Shown here one piece after another: positions 17,965-26,677 of a DNA stretch of 64,000 nt. Position 1 is the stretch's first letter. The number at the start of each line of letters is the position of its first letter. Under the pieces are notes generated by a model, which saw only the letters and a program-made list of their open reading frames with translations, ran no database searches and had not been told where the DNA came from. The stretch is from Sutcliffiella cohnii (GTDB lineage: Bacteria; Bacillota; Bacilli; Bacillales; Bacillaceae_I). The DNA is taken from contig NZ_CP018866.1 of NCBI RefSeq assembly GCF_002250055.1, positions 3,464,501-3,528,500 of the forward strand. The letters run 5' to 3'. A program made the translations under genes and the position numbers.

Positions 17965-18519
17965 ATGTCGAATCCATTAGAAGCTATATTTAACATGATG
18001 AAAATTTCGTTTGATAATACAAACGAGCCTAAATCTCCGTTACATGTAATAGAAGTTGGAGATTGTTGGACCTATTTGACAATGGTAGAGGAGTTTATTA
18101 GGTACGAGGAAATTGGGCTAAACACGACCTCTGACGATGAGGTAAAGGAAACACTTATTGATGTAACGAGAATTTGTGAATCACAAATAAAAAGGCTTAG
18201 TAATTTTATGAAAAATGAAGGAATACCATTTCCAGACGTATCGTCAACTAAACCGAATTCTGACCCAACGGATGTACCTCTTGGCGTTAAACTAACAGAT
18301 GATGAAATTACGAACGGGTTAGCATTTAAATTAGTAGCAAGCTCCCAGTTTTGTGCAAAAGGACAAGCTAATGCAATTCGAAATGATGTGGGAACAATGT
18401 GGATTGAATTTTTCTTTGAATGGGCAGTGTTTGGCGCAACACTAAAAACGTTAATGAGGAAACGTGGATGGCTAAAAGTCCCTCCATACTATTATCCTCC
18501 TGGCAGCCCTCAAAAGTAA
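17965..18519 (+). CDS. DUF3231 family protein
   Basis: 184 residues. The C-terminal pattern GVKLTDDEITNGLAFKL, then AIRNDVGTMWIEFF, FGATLKTLMRKRGWLKVPPYY and PPGSPQK is the DUF3231 signature. These proteins are predicted to be helical, ferritin-like or CotF-like; many bacilli encode several copies and a spore role is suspected but not shown. Half-length copy: many family members carry two such units. AGGAGGTGA ribosome site directly upstream. Confidence 0.8.
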   Translation: MSNPLEAIFNMMKISFDNTNEPKSPLHVIEVGDCWTYLTMVEEFIRYEEIGLNTTSDDEVKETLIDVTRICESQIKRLSNFMKNEGIPFPDVSSTKPNSDPTDVPLGVKLTDDEITNGLAFKLVASSQFCAKGQANAIRNDVGTMWIEFFFEWAVFGATLKTLMRKRGWLKVPPYYYPPGSPQK

Positions 18520-18546
18520 CCATGTTCTACTACAATAGCTCTTAAT

Positions 18547-18581
18547 GTAAGTACTTAATTACTGACCTAATTAGTACTTAC
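18547..18581. repeat. Inverted repeat after the DUF3231 gene
   Basis: GTAAGTACTTAATT and AATTAGTACTTAC form near-perfect arms with one bulge around a short loop. No T-run follows, so it is not a clear intrinsic terminator; it may still end the DUF3231 transcript or be an operator. Confidence 0.5.
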
Positions 18582-18594
18582 TATAAAGCAACAA

Positions 18595-18632
18595 AAAGCA
18601 GAGTTCATTCAAATAAGCGAATACTCTGCTTT
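18595..18632. terminator. Terminator of ytwF
   Basis: AAGCAGAGT pairs with ACTCTGCTT; on the minus strand the T-rich end follows. Works for the rhodanese gene and possibly also the DUF3231 gene. Confidence 0.75.
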
Positions 18633-18644
18633 CATTTTCTACTG

Positions 18645-18950
18645 TTATTTTACTTCGCCTTCCCAATCAAGCATTCCACCAACCATGTTGCGGACTTTAT
18701 AGCCTTGGTCTTGTAAATATGCACATACATTTTCACTACGACGTCCAGAACGACAAATGAAAATATACTCTTTATCCTTTTCAAATTGCTCTAAACTTTC
18801 TGGAATGTCTCCCATTTTGATATGCTTCGCTTGAGGAATTATCCCCATTTCAACTTCTTCGTCTTCACGAACATCTACTAATAAAAGCTCTTCCCCTTTT
18901 TCTAGCTTTGCTTTTAATTCTTCAGCCGTAATTACTGGAATATCTGTCAT
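18645..18950 (-). CDS. ytwF: Rhodanese-like sulfurtransferase YtwF
   Basis: 101 residues from the ATG at 18950 (GTGAGGTACTAACA upstream); an extension to 19013 lacks a ribosome site and is hydrophobic noise. A single rhodanese domain: VITAEELKAKL, VDVREDEE, and the active-site loop FICRSGRRS whose Cys would carry the persulfide. It lies just downstream of leuS in the same direction, matching ytwF of B. subtilis. Physiological acceptor unknown. Confidence 0.88.
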   Translation of the reverse strand: MTDIPVITAEELKAKLEKGEELLLVDVREDEEVEMGIIPQAKHIKMGDIPESLEQFEKDKEYIFICRSGRRSENVCAYLQDQGYKVRNMVGGMLDWEGEVK

Positions 18951-19107
18951 TGTTAGTACCTCACTTTTCTTTTTAACTAAAAACAGTGTAATAAAAATAA
19001 AAATGTTTTGCAATGTATGGGCTTTAAATAGAAAAAGGAGTAGTTTTGTTTACATGCCTCTTTTCGAGTCAACTGCTGGACTAGCTTTTGCCAGCAAGGT
19101 CAACTTT

Positions 19108-19160
19108 TGTGCCAATTGAACACTCTTTTTGCGCCAACTGAACACTCTTTTGCGCCAACC
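19108..19160. repeat. Three short direct repeats
   Basis: TGTGCCAATTGAACACTC, TGCGCCAACTGAACACTC and TGCGCCAACC occur in tandem with a 21-22 base spacing, between ytwF and leuS. No function can be assigned. Confidence 0.55.
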
Positions 19161-19209
19161 GATTTCAAAATTAGCTGGTACTAAGCAATTTCTCTACATA
19201 AAAACAGAA

Positions 19210-19242
19210 CAAGTGGGAAACAACGACTCGTTTTCCCACTTG
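19210..19242 (-). terminator. Probable terminator downstream of leuS
   Basis: CAAGTGGGAAA and TTTCCCACTTG perfect arms; the minus-strand continuation TTCTGTTTTT is T-rich. It would end the leuS transcript after the degenerate repeat copy. Confidence 0.65.
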
Positions 19243-19261
19243 CTTTAAAGACTTTTCTTTT

Positions 19262-19405
19262 TCTATATTATGCAGCTGCTGCCTGCGCTTTATCCAGCTT
19301 CAAGGGATCGCAACACGAGGGCACGAAGGTCAATTAAGCGACCTTCTATCAAACTTTTCCTTGTGCTTGTCACCGCTGAGCGAGCCATTCTGCTTTTTTA
19401 GTTCG
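19262..19405 (-). repeat. Degenerate copy D of the interspersed repeat
   Basis: Read on the minus strand it begins AAAAGCAGAATGGCTCGCTCAG and contains GACAAGCACAAGG and AAAAGTTTGATAG, resembling the start and the GAAGTTTGA part of copies A and B. The rest has diverged. It abuts the end of leuS. Confidence 0.45.
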
Positions 19406-21815
19406 CTACGATGTTCACTAATTTTCCAGGTACTGCAATTACTTTTCGAACAGTTTTCCCTTCAAGTTGAGTACTAATTATTTCATCTGAAAGTGCGATT
19501 TCCTCCATCGTTTCTCGAGAAGCGTCAGCTGGTACATTCAGTTTTGCTTTTAGCTTACCGTTAATTTGAACGACGATTTCTACTTCATCTTCAACTAACT
19601 TTGACTCATCGAAAGTTGGCCAAGCAGCATACGTAATCGTTCCTTCATTGCCTAGCTTTTCCCAAAGCTCTTCTGAAATATGAGGACATATCGGCGATAG
19701 AAGTTTAACGAAGCCTTCTACGTATTCTTTCGGAATACTATCTACTTTATATGCTTCGTTCATGAAAACCATCATTTGTGAAATAGCTGTATTGAAACGA
19801 AGTCCTTCAAAGTCTTCTGTCACTTTTTTCACTGTCGCATGGTATACCTTTTCTAACGAGTCTTCCTCTGTATGTTCAACAATTTTATGACTAAGCTTAC
19901 CGTTATCATCAATAAATAGTCTCCATATACGATCAAGGAAACGGCGTGATCCGTCTAATCCATTTGTAGACCAAGCGATGGATGCGTCTAATGGTCCCAT
20001 AAACATTTCATATAGACGTAGGGTATCTGCGCCATGACTTTCAATAATATCGTCAGGATTTACAACGTTTCCTTTTGATTTACTCATTTTCTCGTTATTT
20101 TCTCCTAAGATCATTCCTTGGTTGAATAACTTTTGGAACGGCTCTTTCGTTGGAACTACACCGATATCGTATAAAAACTTGTGCCAGAAACGAGCATATA
20201 GTAAGTGAAGTACTGCGTGCTCTGCTCCTCCAATATAAATATCGACAGGTAACCAATGCTTTAGTTTTTCCGGATCTGCTAATTGTTCATTGTTGTTCGG
20301 ATCAATATATCGTAAATAGTACCAGCAGCTTCCGCCCCATTGAGGCATTGTGTTCGTTTCACGACGGCCTTTTTTACCTGTAACTGGATCAACAACATTC
20401 ACCCAATCTTCAATAGCTGCTAGTGGAGATTCCCCCGTACCAGAAGGACGAATTTCCGTCGTTTTCGGTAGTACTAGCGGTAATTCTTCCACAGGAACAG
20501 CTGTCATTGTACCATCTTCCCAATGAATAATTGGAATCGGCTCACCCCAATAACGTTGACGACTAAATAACCAATCACGCAGGCGGTAGGAAACTTTCTT
20601 TTCCCCTTTACCGTTTGCTTCTAACCATTCAATCATGTTAGAAATCGCTTCTTCTTTCCCTAATCCATTTAAGAAATCAGAATTCACATGATCTCCATCA
20701 CCAGTATAAGCCTCTTTCGTTACGTCTCCACCTGCAACTACTTCGATTATTGGAAGCTCAAATTTTGTTGCAAATTCGTAATCACGCTCATCGTGGGCTG
20801 GTACTGCCATAATCGCACCTGTACCATATGAAATTAAAACATAGTCAGCAATCCAAATCGGTAGTTTCTCTCCGTTTGCTGGGTTTACTGCATATGCTCC
20901 CGTGAATACACCTGATTTTTCTTTAGAAAGTTCAGTGCGCTCTAAATCGCTTTTGCTTTGGACACTTTTGATATAAGCTTCTACTGCTTCTTTTTGCTCA
21001 GATGTTGTAATTTTTTCAACTAAAGAGTGCTCTGGAGCTAATACAGCATACGTTGCACCGAATAGTGTATCCGGTCTAGTTGTAAATACTGTAAACTGTT
21101 CATCGTAACCATCAATAGAAAAATGAACGTTCGCTCCTTCTGAACGACCAATCCAGTTACGTTGCATATCTTTTAAACTTTCTGGCCAGTCTAGTTCTTC
21201 TAAATCTTCTAATAGACGGTCAGCGTATTCCGTAATTCTTAAAATCCATTGTCTCATTGGACGACGCTCTACCGGGTGACCGCCACGCTCAGATTTCCCA
21301 TCAATTACTTCCTCGTTTGCAAGAACTGTACCTAATGCTGGACACCAGTTAACAGGTACTTCATCTACGTAAGCTAATCCTTTTTCATATAGCTTAAGGA
21401 AAATCCATTGTGTCCATTTGTAAAAGTTTGGATCTGTTGTATTAACTTCGCGATCCCAATCGTAAGAGAAACCTAGCTCTTTAATTTGTCTTCTAAACGT
21501 ATTAATATTTTGCTCCGTAAATTCAGCAGGGTCGTTACCGGTATCAAGTGCATACTGCTCTGCTGGTAAACCGAACGCATCCCACCCCATTGGATGTAGA
21601 ACGTTGTAACCTTGCATGCGCTTCATACGAGAAAGAATATCTGTTGCTGTATATCCTTCTGGATGGCCTACGTGTAATCCAGCTCCTGATGGATATGGAA
21701 ACATGTCTAATGCGTAAAACTTTTCTTTTGAATAATCTTCTGTTGTTTTAAACGTTTTATTTTCTTCCCAATAATGCTGCCACTTTTTTTCTATGTCTTG
21801 ATGTTGAAATGACAT
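19398..21815 (-). CDS. leuS: Leucyl-tRNA synthetase
   Basis: 805 residues, full length for bacterial LeuRS. The class I HIGH-type motif is HVGH at residues 48-51 within [16 protein letters not shown]; the KMSKS loop is KMSKSKGN at about 576-583. Between them lies the CP1 editing domain with TRPDTLFG and [15 protein letters not shown]-terminal anticodon-binding domain ends [20 protein letters not shown] precedes the ATG. Expression is controlled by the T-box leader upstream. Confidence 0.97.
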   Translation of the reverse strand: MSFQHQDIEKKWQHYWEENKTFKTTEDYSKEKFYALDMFPYPSGAGLHVGHPEGYTATDILSRMKRMQGYNVLHPMGWDAFGLPAEQYALDTGNDPAEFTEQNINTFRRQIKELGFSYDWDREVNTTDPNFYKWTQWIFLKLYEKGLAYVDEVPVNWCPALGTVLANEEVIDGKSERGGHPVERRPMRQWILRITEYADRLLEDLEELDWPESLKDMQRNWIGRSEGANVHFSIDGYDEQFTVFTTRPDTLFGATYAVLAPEHSLVEKITTSEQKEAVEAYIKSVQSKSDLERTELSKEKSGVFTGAYAVNPANGEKLPIWIADYVLISYGTGAIMAVPAHDERDYEFATKFELPIIEVVAGGDVTKEAYTGDGDHVNSDFLNGLGKEEAISNMIEWLEANGKGEKKVSYRLRDWLFSRQRYWGEPIPIIHWEDGTMTAVPVEELPLVLPKTTEIRPSGTGESPLAAIEDWVNVVDPVTGKKGRRETNTMPQWGGSCWYYLRYIDPNNNEQLADPEKLKHWLPVDIYIGGAEHAVLHLLYARFWHKFLYDIGVVPTKEPFQKLFNQGMILGENNEKMSKSKGNVVNPDDIIESHGADTLRLYEMFMGPLDASIAWSTNGLDGSRRFLDRIWRLFIDDNGKLSHKIVEHTEEDSLEKVYHATVKKVTEDFEGLRFNTAISQMMVFMNEAYKVDSIPKEYVEGFVKLLSPICPHISEELWEKLGNEGTITYAAWPTFDESKLVEDEVEIVVQINGKLKAKLNVPADASRETMEEIALSDEIISTQLEGKTVRKVIAVPGKLVNIVAN

Positions 21816-21843
21816 TTTACATTCCTCCTATTAGTGAACTTAT

Positions 21844-21900
21844 CGGTGTGTTTGCGGCCGTAAAAAATCTTAAGAGTTTTACGGACGGTTACACCGGGAT
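21844..21900 (-). repeat. Hairpin between the leuS T-box and leuS start, related to the qox repeats
   Basis: GGTGTGTTTGCGGCCGTAAAA pairs imperfectly with TTTTACGGACGGTTACACC. The right arm plus GGGATAAA is nearly identical to the corresponding arm of the 137-bp repeats upstream of qoxA. In both places it lies in the leader of a minus-strand gene in the same orientation. Confidence 0.65.
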
Positions 21901-21913
21901 AAAAAAAATAAAA

Positions 21914-22183
21914 AACCTCTCATCCCTAAAAGGGACGAGAGGTATTATGTATATACACTTCCCGCGGTACCACCCACATTAACATAGAATGTATCTATGC
22001 TCGCTCAAATCCTTAACGCGGACGATACGGCAAAGCATTACTTCCTGTAAGTAGGTTTCACACTTGCTACTCCAAGGCGAGTTCATGAACGCTCGTTGTT
22101 GACTTCCACCATCCGTCAACTCTCTATGCTCGTTTTCGTCCACTACTATTCCTTTTCAACGTAATATTTAAAGTTTGAGTTTA
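21914..22183 (-). promoter_or_regulatory. T-box leader of leuS (leucine, CTC specifier)
   Basis: The conserved T-box GGTGGTACCGCGGG (minus strand of about 21961-21974) is followed by a terminator with arms ACCTCTCGTCCCT and AGGGATGAGAGGT and a T-run. Stem I is visible upstream, with GAACTCGCC in the specifier loop; the codon CTC (22079-22081) matches leucine. Uncharged tRNA-Leu would stabilise the antiterminator and switch on leuS. Confidence 0.93.
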
Positions 22184-22189
22184 ATTTGT

Positions 22190-22218
22190 ATTGTATAGAA
22201 TATTACATAAAACTGCAA
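22190..22218 (-). promoter_or_regulatory. Sigma-A promoter of leuS
   Basis: TTGCAG (22213-22218) and TACAAT (22190-22195) on the minus strand with 17 bases between, just ahead of the T-box. Confidence 0.7.
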
Positions 22219-22277
22219 CACTTTCTTCGACAATTAATTAAATTGCCTAAAAATATAGTTCCCACTTATGGCTGCCT

Positions 22278-22760
22278 TTATCCCTTTTCTGGATAAATTG
22301 CGTATATTCTTTGTTCTGCACCAAATCTAGTAACCGTTTTTTCGTGATTCATTCCTAACTTTTCTAGCAAATAGCATGATGCTTCATTTGCAGTTTGTGT
22401 TTCCGCTACTAGTCTAGGAAGCTTTAAATTTTCGAAGGCAAAGGTAATCATTTCTTTTACTACTTCACAGGCATAACCTTTTCCCCATTGTCGAGGTGAT
22501 AGTAGGTATGAAACTTCTGTATCTATTCCATTATGATGCCGATCAAGTGTTATTAATCCAATAAATTGCTCCGTCTTTTTCTCTTTAACTACCCACGTAT
22601 GTGTAGCTTTTTGTACCATGCATGGAAATATGCGATCGAATTTCTCTTCTTTAATAGCTCCACCTAAATATTTTCTAACTTTATTATTCGTATAAAGTGA
22701 CTTAACATCATAATAATCATCTAAAGTAATCAAAGTAAAATAGCACCGTTTTGTCTCCAC
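22278..22760 (-). CDS. GNAT acetyltransferase, RimJ/RimL type
   Basis: 160 residues from a GTG at 22760 with GGGGAGAAA upstream; the open frame continues 20 residues further but that part lacks a ribosome site. N-acetyltransferase motifs: VEVSYLLSPRQWGKGYACEVV-like acetyl-CoA loop (QWGKGYACE), then AETQTANEASCYLLEKLGM. Acceptor unknown; the group acts on protein N-termini or small molecules. It follows the 3-hydroxybutyrate dehydrogenase gene but a hairpin separates them, so it may be a separate unit. Confidence 0.82.
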   Translation of the reverse strand: METKRCYFTLITLDDYYDVKSLYTNNKVRKYLGGAIKEEKFDRIFPCMVQKATHTWVVKEKKTEQFIGLITLDRHHNGIDTEVSYLLSPRQWGKGYACEVVKEMITFAFENLKLPRLVAETQTANEASCYLLEKLGMNHEKTVTRFGAEQRIYAIYPEKG

Positions 22761-22797
22761 TAGTCTTTCTCCCCATATAATTAAAGAAATAAATAGC

Positions 22798-22818
22798 GGT
22801 GGCTCATAAAGAACCACC
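22798..22818 (-). terminator. Hairpin after the 3-hydroxybutyrate dehydrogenase gene
   Basis: GGTGGCTC...GAACCACC arms (one mismatch) directly after the dehydrogenase stop, followed on the minus strand by an AT-rich stretch. A partial terminator. Confidence 0.5.
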
Positions 22819-22826
22819 ACCCATCT

Positions 22827-23612
22827 TCATTGTACCGTATAACCACCATCAATAACAGCCGCTTGACCTGTAATCCCTTTAGCTGCATCACTACATAGGA
22901 ACATGGCATAATCCGCAATTTCCTGAACAGTAAGTAATCTTCTTTGAGGAACTAACGGATAAATGACTTCCTCTAGTACTTTCTCTAGTTCTACATTTCT
23001 AGTTGTCGCTAAATCTTTTAATTGATTCCGAACTAAAGGCGTATCAACATACCCTGGACATAATGCATTAACAGTTATCCCATGCGCAGCTCCTTCTAGT
23101 GCAGCAACTTTTGTCAAACCAATAACTCCATGTTTTGCACTATTATAGGCTGCTTTACCCGCAAATCCTACTAATCCATTTATAGAAGCCATATTAATAA
23201 TTCTACCAAACTGTTGTTTTTTCATTGTAGGAAATACATGTTTAATTGCCATAAATGGTGCAATTAACATTACTTTCGTTAATAACTCAAACTTTTCTGT
23301 TGGGAATTCTTCAAGCATAGCCACATGCTGTAATCCTGCATTATTAATAAATATATCAATTCTCCCAAATTGTTGAACAGTGCCCTCAATAACTTGAATA
23401 ATTTCTTCTTCTTTCGTAACATCACAACGAAAGCTAGTTGTAATTAATCCTTTTTCATTTAATGATTCACTAGCTTCTCTTACACGCTGTTCATTCATAT
23501 CTGTTAAAACTACCTTTGCTCCATTTTCCGCAAAGTGTTTACCGATTTCAAATCCTATTCCTTGTGCGCCTCCTGTTATTACGACAACTTTATTTTCTAC
23601 CACTAGATGCAC
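22827..23612 (-). CDS. D-3-hydroxybutyrate dehydrogenase (SDR family)
   Basis: 261 residues. SDR features in order: NAD-binding TGGAQGIGFEIG, NNAG, catalytic Ser in NMASINGLVG, YxxxK as YNSAKHG, and PGYVDTPLVRNQ, which is typical of bacterial 3-hydroxybutyrate dehydrogenases. It would oxidise D-3-hydroxybutyrate to acetoacetate with NAD in the cytoplasm. It begins 7 bases after the GntP-type permease gene, fitting uptake plus oxidation of a hydroxy acid. Another SDR substrate is possible but context supports this one. Confidence 0.85.
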   Translation of the reverse strand: MHLVVENKVVVITGGAQGIGFEIGKHFAENGAKVVLTDMNEQRVREASESLNEKGLITTSFRCDVTKEEEIIQVIEGTVQQFGRIDIFINNAGLQHVAMLEEFPTEKFELLTKVMLIAPFMAIKHVFPTMKKQQFGRIINMASINGLVGFAGKAAYNSAKHGVIGLTKVAALEGAAHGITVNALCPGYVDTPLVRNQLKDLATTRNVELEKVLEEVIYPLVPQRRLLTVQEIADYAMFLCSDAAKGITGQAAVIDGGYTVQ

Positions 23613-23619
23613 CTCTTTC

Positions 23620-24942
23620 TTAAATCCCTAAACCTAACGAGAATAATACAATTGCCATCGCTAATCCAATTAATGGTACGATTACAGTTACTGCGGCGAC
23701 TGGCCCATATGCTGCTTGGTGTGTCTCCCCACAAATAGCACGGACCGTTGTAACGACGTATCCGTTATGTGGTAAAGAATCAAGAGCCCCCGAAGAAATC
23801 GCAACAGTTCTGTGAAGTGCTTCTGCATTTACACCCATATCTAAATAATGTGGAGCTAAAATCGGTAATGCAATTGCTTGCCCACCCGAAGCAGAACCAG
23901 TCATACCGGCAATTACGCTTACTGCGATGGCTCCACCAATTAACGGACTACCAGGTATACTAGTCATTGCATTAACAGCCACTTCAAAGGCAGGAACTTT
24001 TTGAGCTACCCCACCAAATCCAACAACAGCTGCAGTATTACCAATTGCGATTAATGCTCCCATCGTTCCAGCAGAAACTGCATCCCAAAACGACTTAAAA
24101 TATTTTCTTCCAAGTATATAAGTAGAAACTACTCCACCAGTTAACGCAATAATAAGTGCTGATTGCTTTAAGTCATCATGGAATATAAATGAAATTATTA
24201 ATACTACACCTAACGGAATCATACTAACAAACGGGTTTGGCAGTGCTCTCTCTTTATCCATCACAGGATCACTTTCACGTGATTCAAATTTCTCCCCGCG
24301 AGAAATTGCCTTTGTTATCATTCGTTTTAACCACCAGTAACCGAAAATCATCATAAATACAGCAACAATTAAACTAACTTCCCATCCTGCATATGGGCTT
24401 GTGTTTAAATGTTCAATCGGAATCCAGTTTTGAATTTCTGGAGAACCAGCCGATGTCATCGTAAACGTAACCGAACCAAACGCTAACGCTGCTGGTATAA
24501 ATCTTCTTGGTAAATTTGCTTGTTTAAATAGACTAATAGCCATCGGGTAAACGGAAAACGCAACAACGAATAAACTTACTCCTCCGTACGTTAAAATAGC
24601 ACATGCAGCAACAATCGCTAATACCGCATATTTCATCCCTAATTTTTCAACCACAAATTTGGATACACTATCTGCTGCTCCACTATCTTCCATTACTTTT
24701 CCGAAAATCGCACCTAATAAGAACATTAAGTACCATGACGTTACAAACCCTGAAAATCCACCCATGTAACTTCCAACAAAGTTCGCTTCCCCTTCTCCTG
24801 CCAACTGTGGAAACAGTGGCATACCACTGGTTAGAGCTACTACTAATGCTGAAATAGGACCAACTACTAACAGGTTCATTCCTCGCATCGTTAAAATAAT
24901 TAGTAGTGCCAAACCTCCAATCAAACCAATCATACTTAACAT
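23620..24942 (-). CDS. GntP-family permease, probable 3-hydroxybutyrate transporter
   Basis: 440 residues with about 12 membrane spans. The GntP-family pattern includes GGVSLFVVAFSVYPMA, TGSASGGQAIALPIL and SSGALDSLPHNGYVVTT, the last seen in hydroxybutyrate-type members. First gene of the operon driven by the sigma-54 promoter. Substrate is inferred from the dehydrogenase next to it; gluconate is less likely because no gluconate kinase is present. Confidence 0.83.
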   Translation of the reverse strand: MLSMIGLIGGLALLIILTMRGMNLLVVGPISALVVALTSGMPLFPQLAGEGEANFVGSYMGGFSGFVTSWYLMFLLGAIFGKVMEDSGAADSVSKFVVEKLGMKYAVLAIVAACAILTYGGVSLFVVAFSVYPMAISLFKQANLPRRFIPAALAFGSVTFTMTSAGSPEIQNWIPIEHLNTSPYAGWEVSLIVAVFMMIFGYWWLKRMITKAISRGEKFESRESDPVMDKERALPNPFVSMIPLGVVLIISFIFHDDLKQSALIIALTGGVVSTYILGRKYFKSFWDAVSAGTMGALIAIGNTAAVVGFGGVAQKVPAFEVAVNAMTSIPGSPLIGGAIAVSVIAGMTGSASGGQAIALPILAPHYLDMGVNAEALHRTVAISSGALDSLPHNGYVVTTVRAICGETHQAAYGPVAAVTVIVPLIGLAMAIVLFSLGLGI

Positions 24943-24957
24943 TCCAAATCCCCCTTT

Positions 24958-24973
24958 GTGTTAACGCTTTCAA
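24958..24973 (-). promoter_or_regulatory. cre-like site for CcpA downstream of the sigma-54 promoter
   Basis: Minus-strand TTGAAAGCGTTAACAC matches the cre consensus WTGNAARCGNWWWCAW in 15 of 16 positions. It lies just after the expected transcription start, where bound CcpA would block elongation: glucose repression of hydroxybutyrate use. Confidence 0.6.
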
Positions 24974-24992
24974 AACTATTCATTTCTATATA

Positions 24993-25009
24993 TGCAAAAT
25001 GCGTGCCAA
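24993..25009 (-). promoter_or_regulatory. Sigma-54 (-24/-12) promoter of the hydroxybutyrate operon
   Basis: Minus-strand TTGGCACGCATTTTGCA contains TGGCACG, four bases, then TTGCA: a perfect -24/-12 element, about 50 bases before the GntP-type permease start. The adjacent sigma-54 activator gene fits. Confidence 0.88.
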
Positions 25010-25129
25010 CTTTAAGAAGGTTCATTTGTTCATAAAATTGACACTTTTACGTTTTTATTTTTCCGAATATTTGGACTAACCTATCTGACTAACTTATGAA
25101 AAGCACGGCTAATCTCATTATTAAAAACA

Positions 25130-25165
25130 GTCCAGAAATCTGGAACTCTTTCCATAATTCTGGAC
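25130..25165 (-). terminator. Terminator of the sigma-54 activator gene
   Basis: GTCCAGAAATCTGGAA pairs with TTCCATAATTCTGGAC with two mismatches; the minus-strand side continues TGTTTTTAAT. It starts right at the activator stop codon. The nested TCCAGA/TCTGGA palindrome could also be read as an operator. Confidence 0.7.
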
Positions 25166-26539
25166 TTACACCGTGATCTTATATTTTTTTATTTTTTCAT
25201 ACAAACTAGATTTACTAATCCCTAACTGTTTAGCAGCCAACAATTTATCTCCATCATTTTTTTCTATCGCACCGATAATTACTTGTTTTTCTGTTTCTTC
25301 TAACGTTTCCTTTAACGTTTTCACTCCTAAATTTATTGTAAAGGAGTCTTTAAAATAATCCGGCAGAGATTGTATTAATAACGTTTCCCCTACCGAAAAG
25401 TGAACGGCTGCTTGTATTACATTTTCTAACTCACGAATATTTCCTGGCCAAGGAGATTTAGAGAAAATTTGTAAAACTTCAGGAGAAATATTTCTTACTC
25501 TTTTTCCCGTTCTTTTACTAATTTTCCTCAAAAAATGATTAGCTAAAATCGGTAAGTCTTCTTTTCTATCACGTAATGATGGGATATAAAAAGGGATAAC
25601 ATGAATTCGATAATATAGATCTTCTCGAAATCTTTTTTCTTCTATCATTTTTTCTAACGGCCGATTCGTTGCTGCAATAATTCTAACATCCACTTTTATT
25701 GGCCTACTCGCCCCGATAGGCTCCACTTCCCCTTCTTGTAGAGCTCTAAGCAACTTTATTTGCATAGGCAACGACATATCACCTATCTCATCAAGAAATA
25801 AAGTACCACCATCAGCTAATTGAAACTTTCCTTTTTTACCACCTTTTTTAGCACCAGTAAAAGCCCCATCTTCATAACCAAACAGTTCTGATTCTAACAA
25901 GTGTTCTGGAATAGCTGCACAATTCACTTTAATAAATGGCATACTGCTGCGGTTACTTAACTGATGAATACTGTGGGCAAATAGCTCTTTTCCTGTTCCG
26001 CTTTCACCTCTAATTAATACAGACACATCACTAGGGGCAATTTGTTTAACCTTATTCTTTAAAGATACGATGACTTCCGAATCCCCAATGATATCTTCTA
26101 ACGAATACTTCACACCTGTTTGTGATTCATATTCCTGTAGATAATTTTGAATTCTTGACATCATACTCTTTACGTGACTATTCATCTTATCCCATTCACT
26201 CGTATCTCGAAAAAGGATTGTTCCAAAAGCTCCTATTACTTTTCCTTGCTTGTTAAAGATTGGGATTCTATTTGCAATCATGTAATTGCCTCTTATGTAT
26301 TGAAGGTCAGCAAGTTCTTCTTTACCAGACTGCACAACAAGATGCATACGGGTATTTTCTATTACTTCCGTTACATGTTTTCCAATAGCTACGTCATTTT
26401 CAACCTCTACAAAGTTACTATAACTTTCATTCATATAAACGATATATCCTTTTTCATCTACTACGACGATTCCTTCAAACGCATTTGCAATAATCGTATC
26501 TATCATTTCATCCGTTAAGCGAGTACCGCGCACTTTCAT
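25166..26539 (-). CDS. Sigma-54-dependent transcriptional activator (PAS, AAA+, Fis-type HTH)
   Basis: 457 residues. An N-terminal PAS domain (about 8-120) is followed by the AAA+ domain: Walker A GESGTGKE, the sigma-54 contact loop GAFTGA, Walker B GTLFLDEIG, and RFREDLYYR. The C-terminus is a Fis-type helix-turn-helix (DKLLAAKQLGISKSSLYEKI). It lies just upstream of the permease-dehydrogenase operon in the same direction and surely activates its -24/-12 promoter. The PAS domain presumably senses the substrate or a metabolite. Confidence 0.93.
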   Translation of the reverse strand: MKVRGTRLTDEMIDTIIANAFEGIVVVDEKGYIVYMNESYSNFVEVENDVAIGKHVTEVIENTRMHLVVQSGKEELADLQYIRGNYMIANRIPIFNKQGKVIGAFGTILFRDTSEWDKMNSHVKSMMSRIQNYLQEYESQTGVKYSLEDIIGDSEVIVSLKNKVKQIAPSDVSVLIRGESGTGKELFAHSIHQLSNRSSMPFIKVNCAAIPEHLLESELFGYEDGAFTGAKKGGKKGKFQLADGGTLFLDEIGDMSLPMQIKLLRALQEGEVEPIGASRPIKVDVRIIAATNRPLEKMIEEKRFREDLYYRIHVIPFYIPSLRDRKEDLPILANHFLRKISKRTGKRVRNISPEVLQIFSKSPWPGNIRELENVIQAAVHFSVGETLLIQSLPDYFKDSFTINLGVKTLKETLEETEKQVIIGAIEKNDGDKLLAAKQLGISKSSLYEKIKKYKITV

Positions 26540-26632
26540 ATCAATGTCTCACCTCTCCTTTCGCTAATATATCATAATCTTCAGTCTTTTATAATAATAA
26601 AAAGTGTTAATTTCGGTTTATTGTAAAAGAAA

Positions 26633-26655
26633 GCAACCGGTTCAAAGCGGTTGCC
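26633..26655 (-). terminator. Terminator of the PH/DUF4352-like gene
   Basis: GCAACCG and CGGTTGC arms with the loop between; the minus-strand side continues TTTCTTTTA. Confidence 0.65.
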
Positions 26656-26677
26656 ATTTTAACTATTTCTCTATCTA

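Noticed and set aside
25131..25164. Activator-binding dyads for the sigma-54 promoter
   Set aside because: The two TCCA-TGGA palindromes pair with each other as one stem followed by a T-run at the activator stop, so a terminator explains them better.
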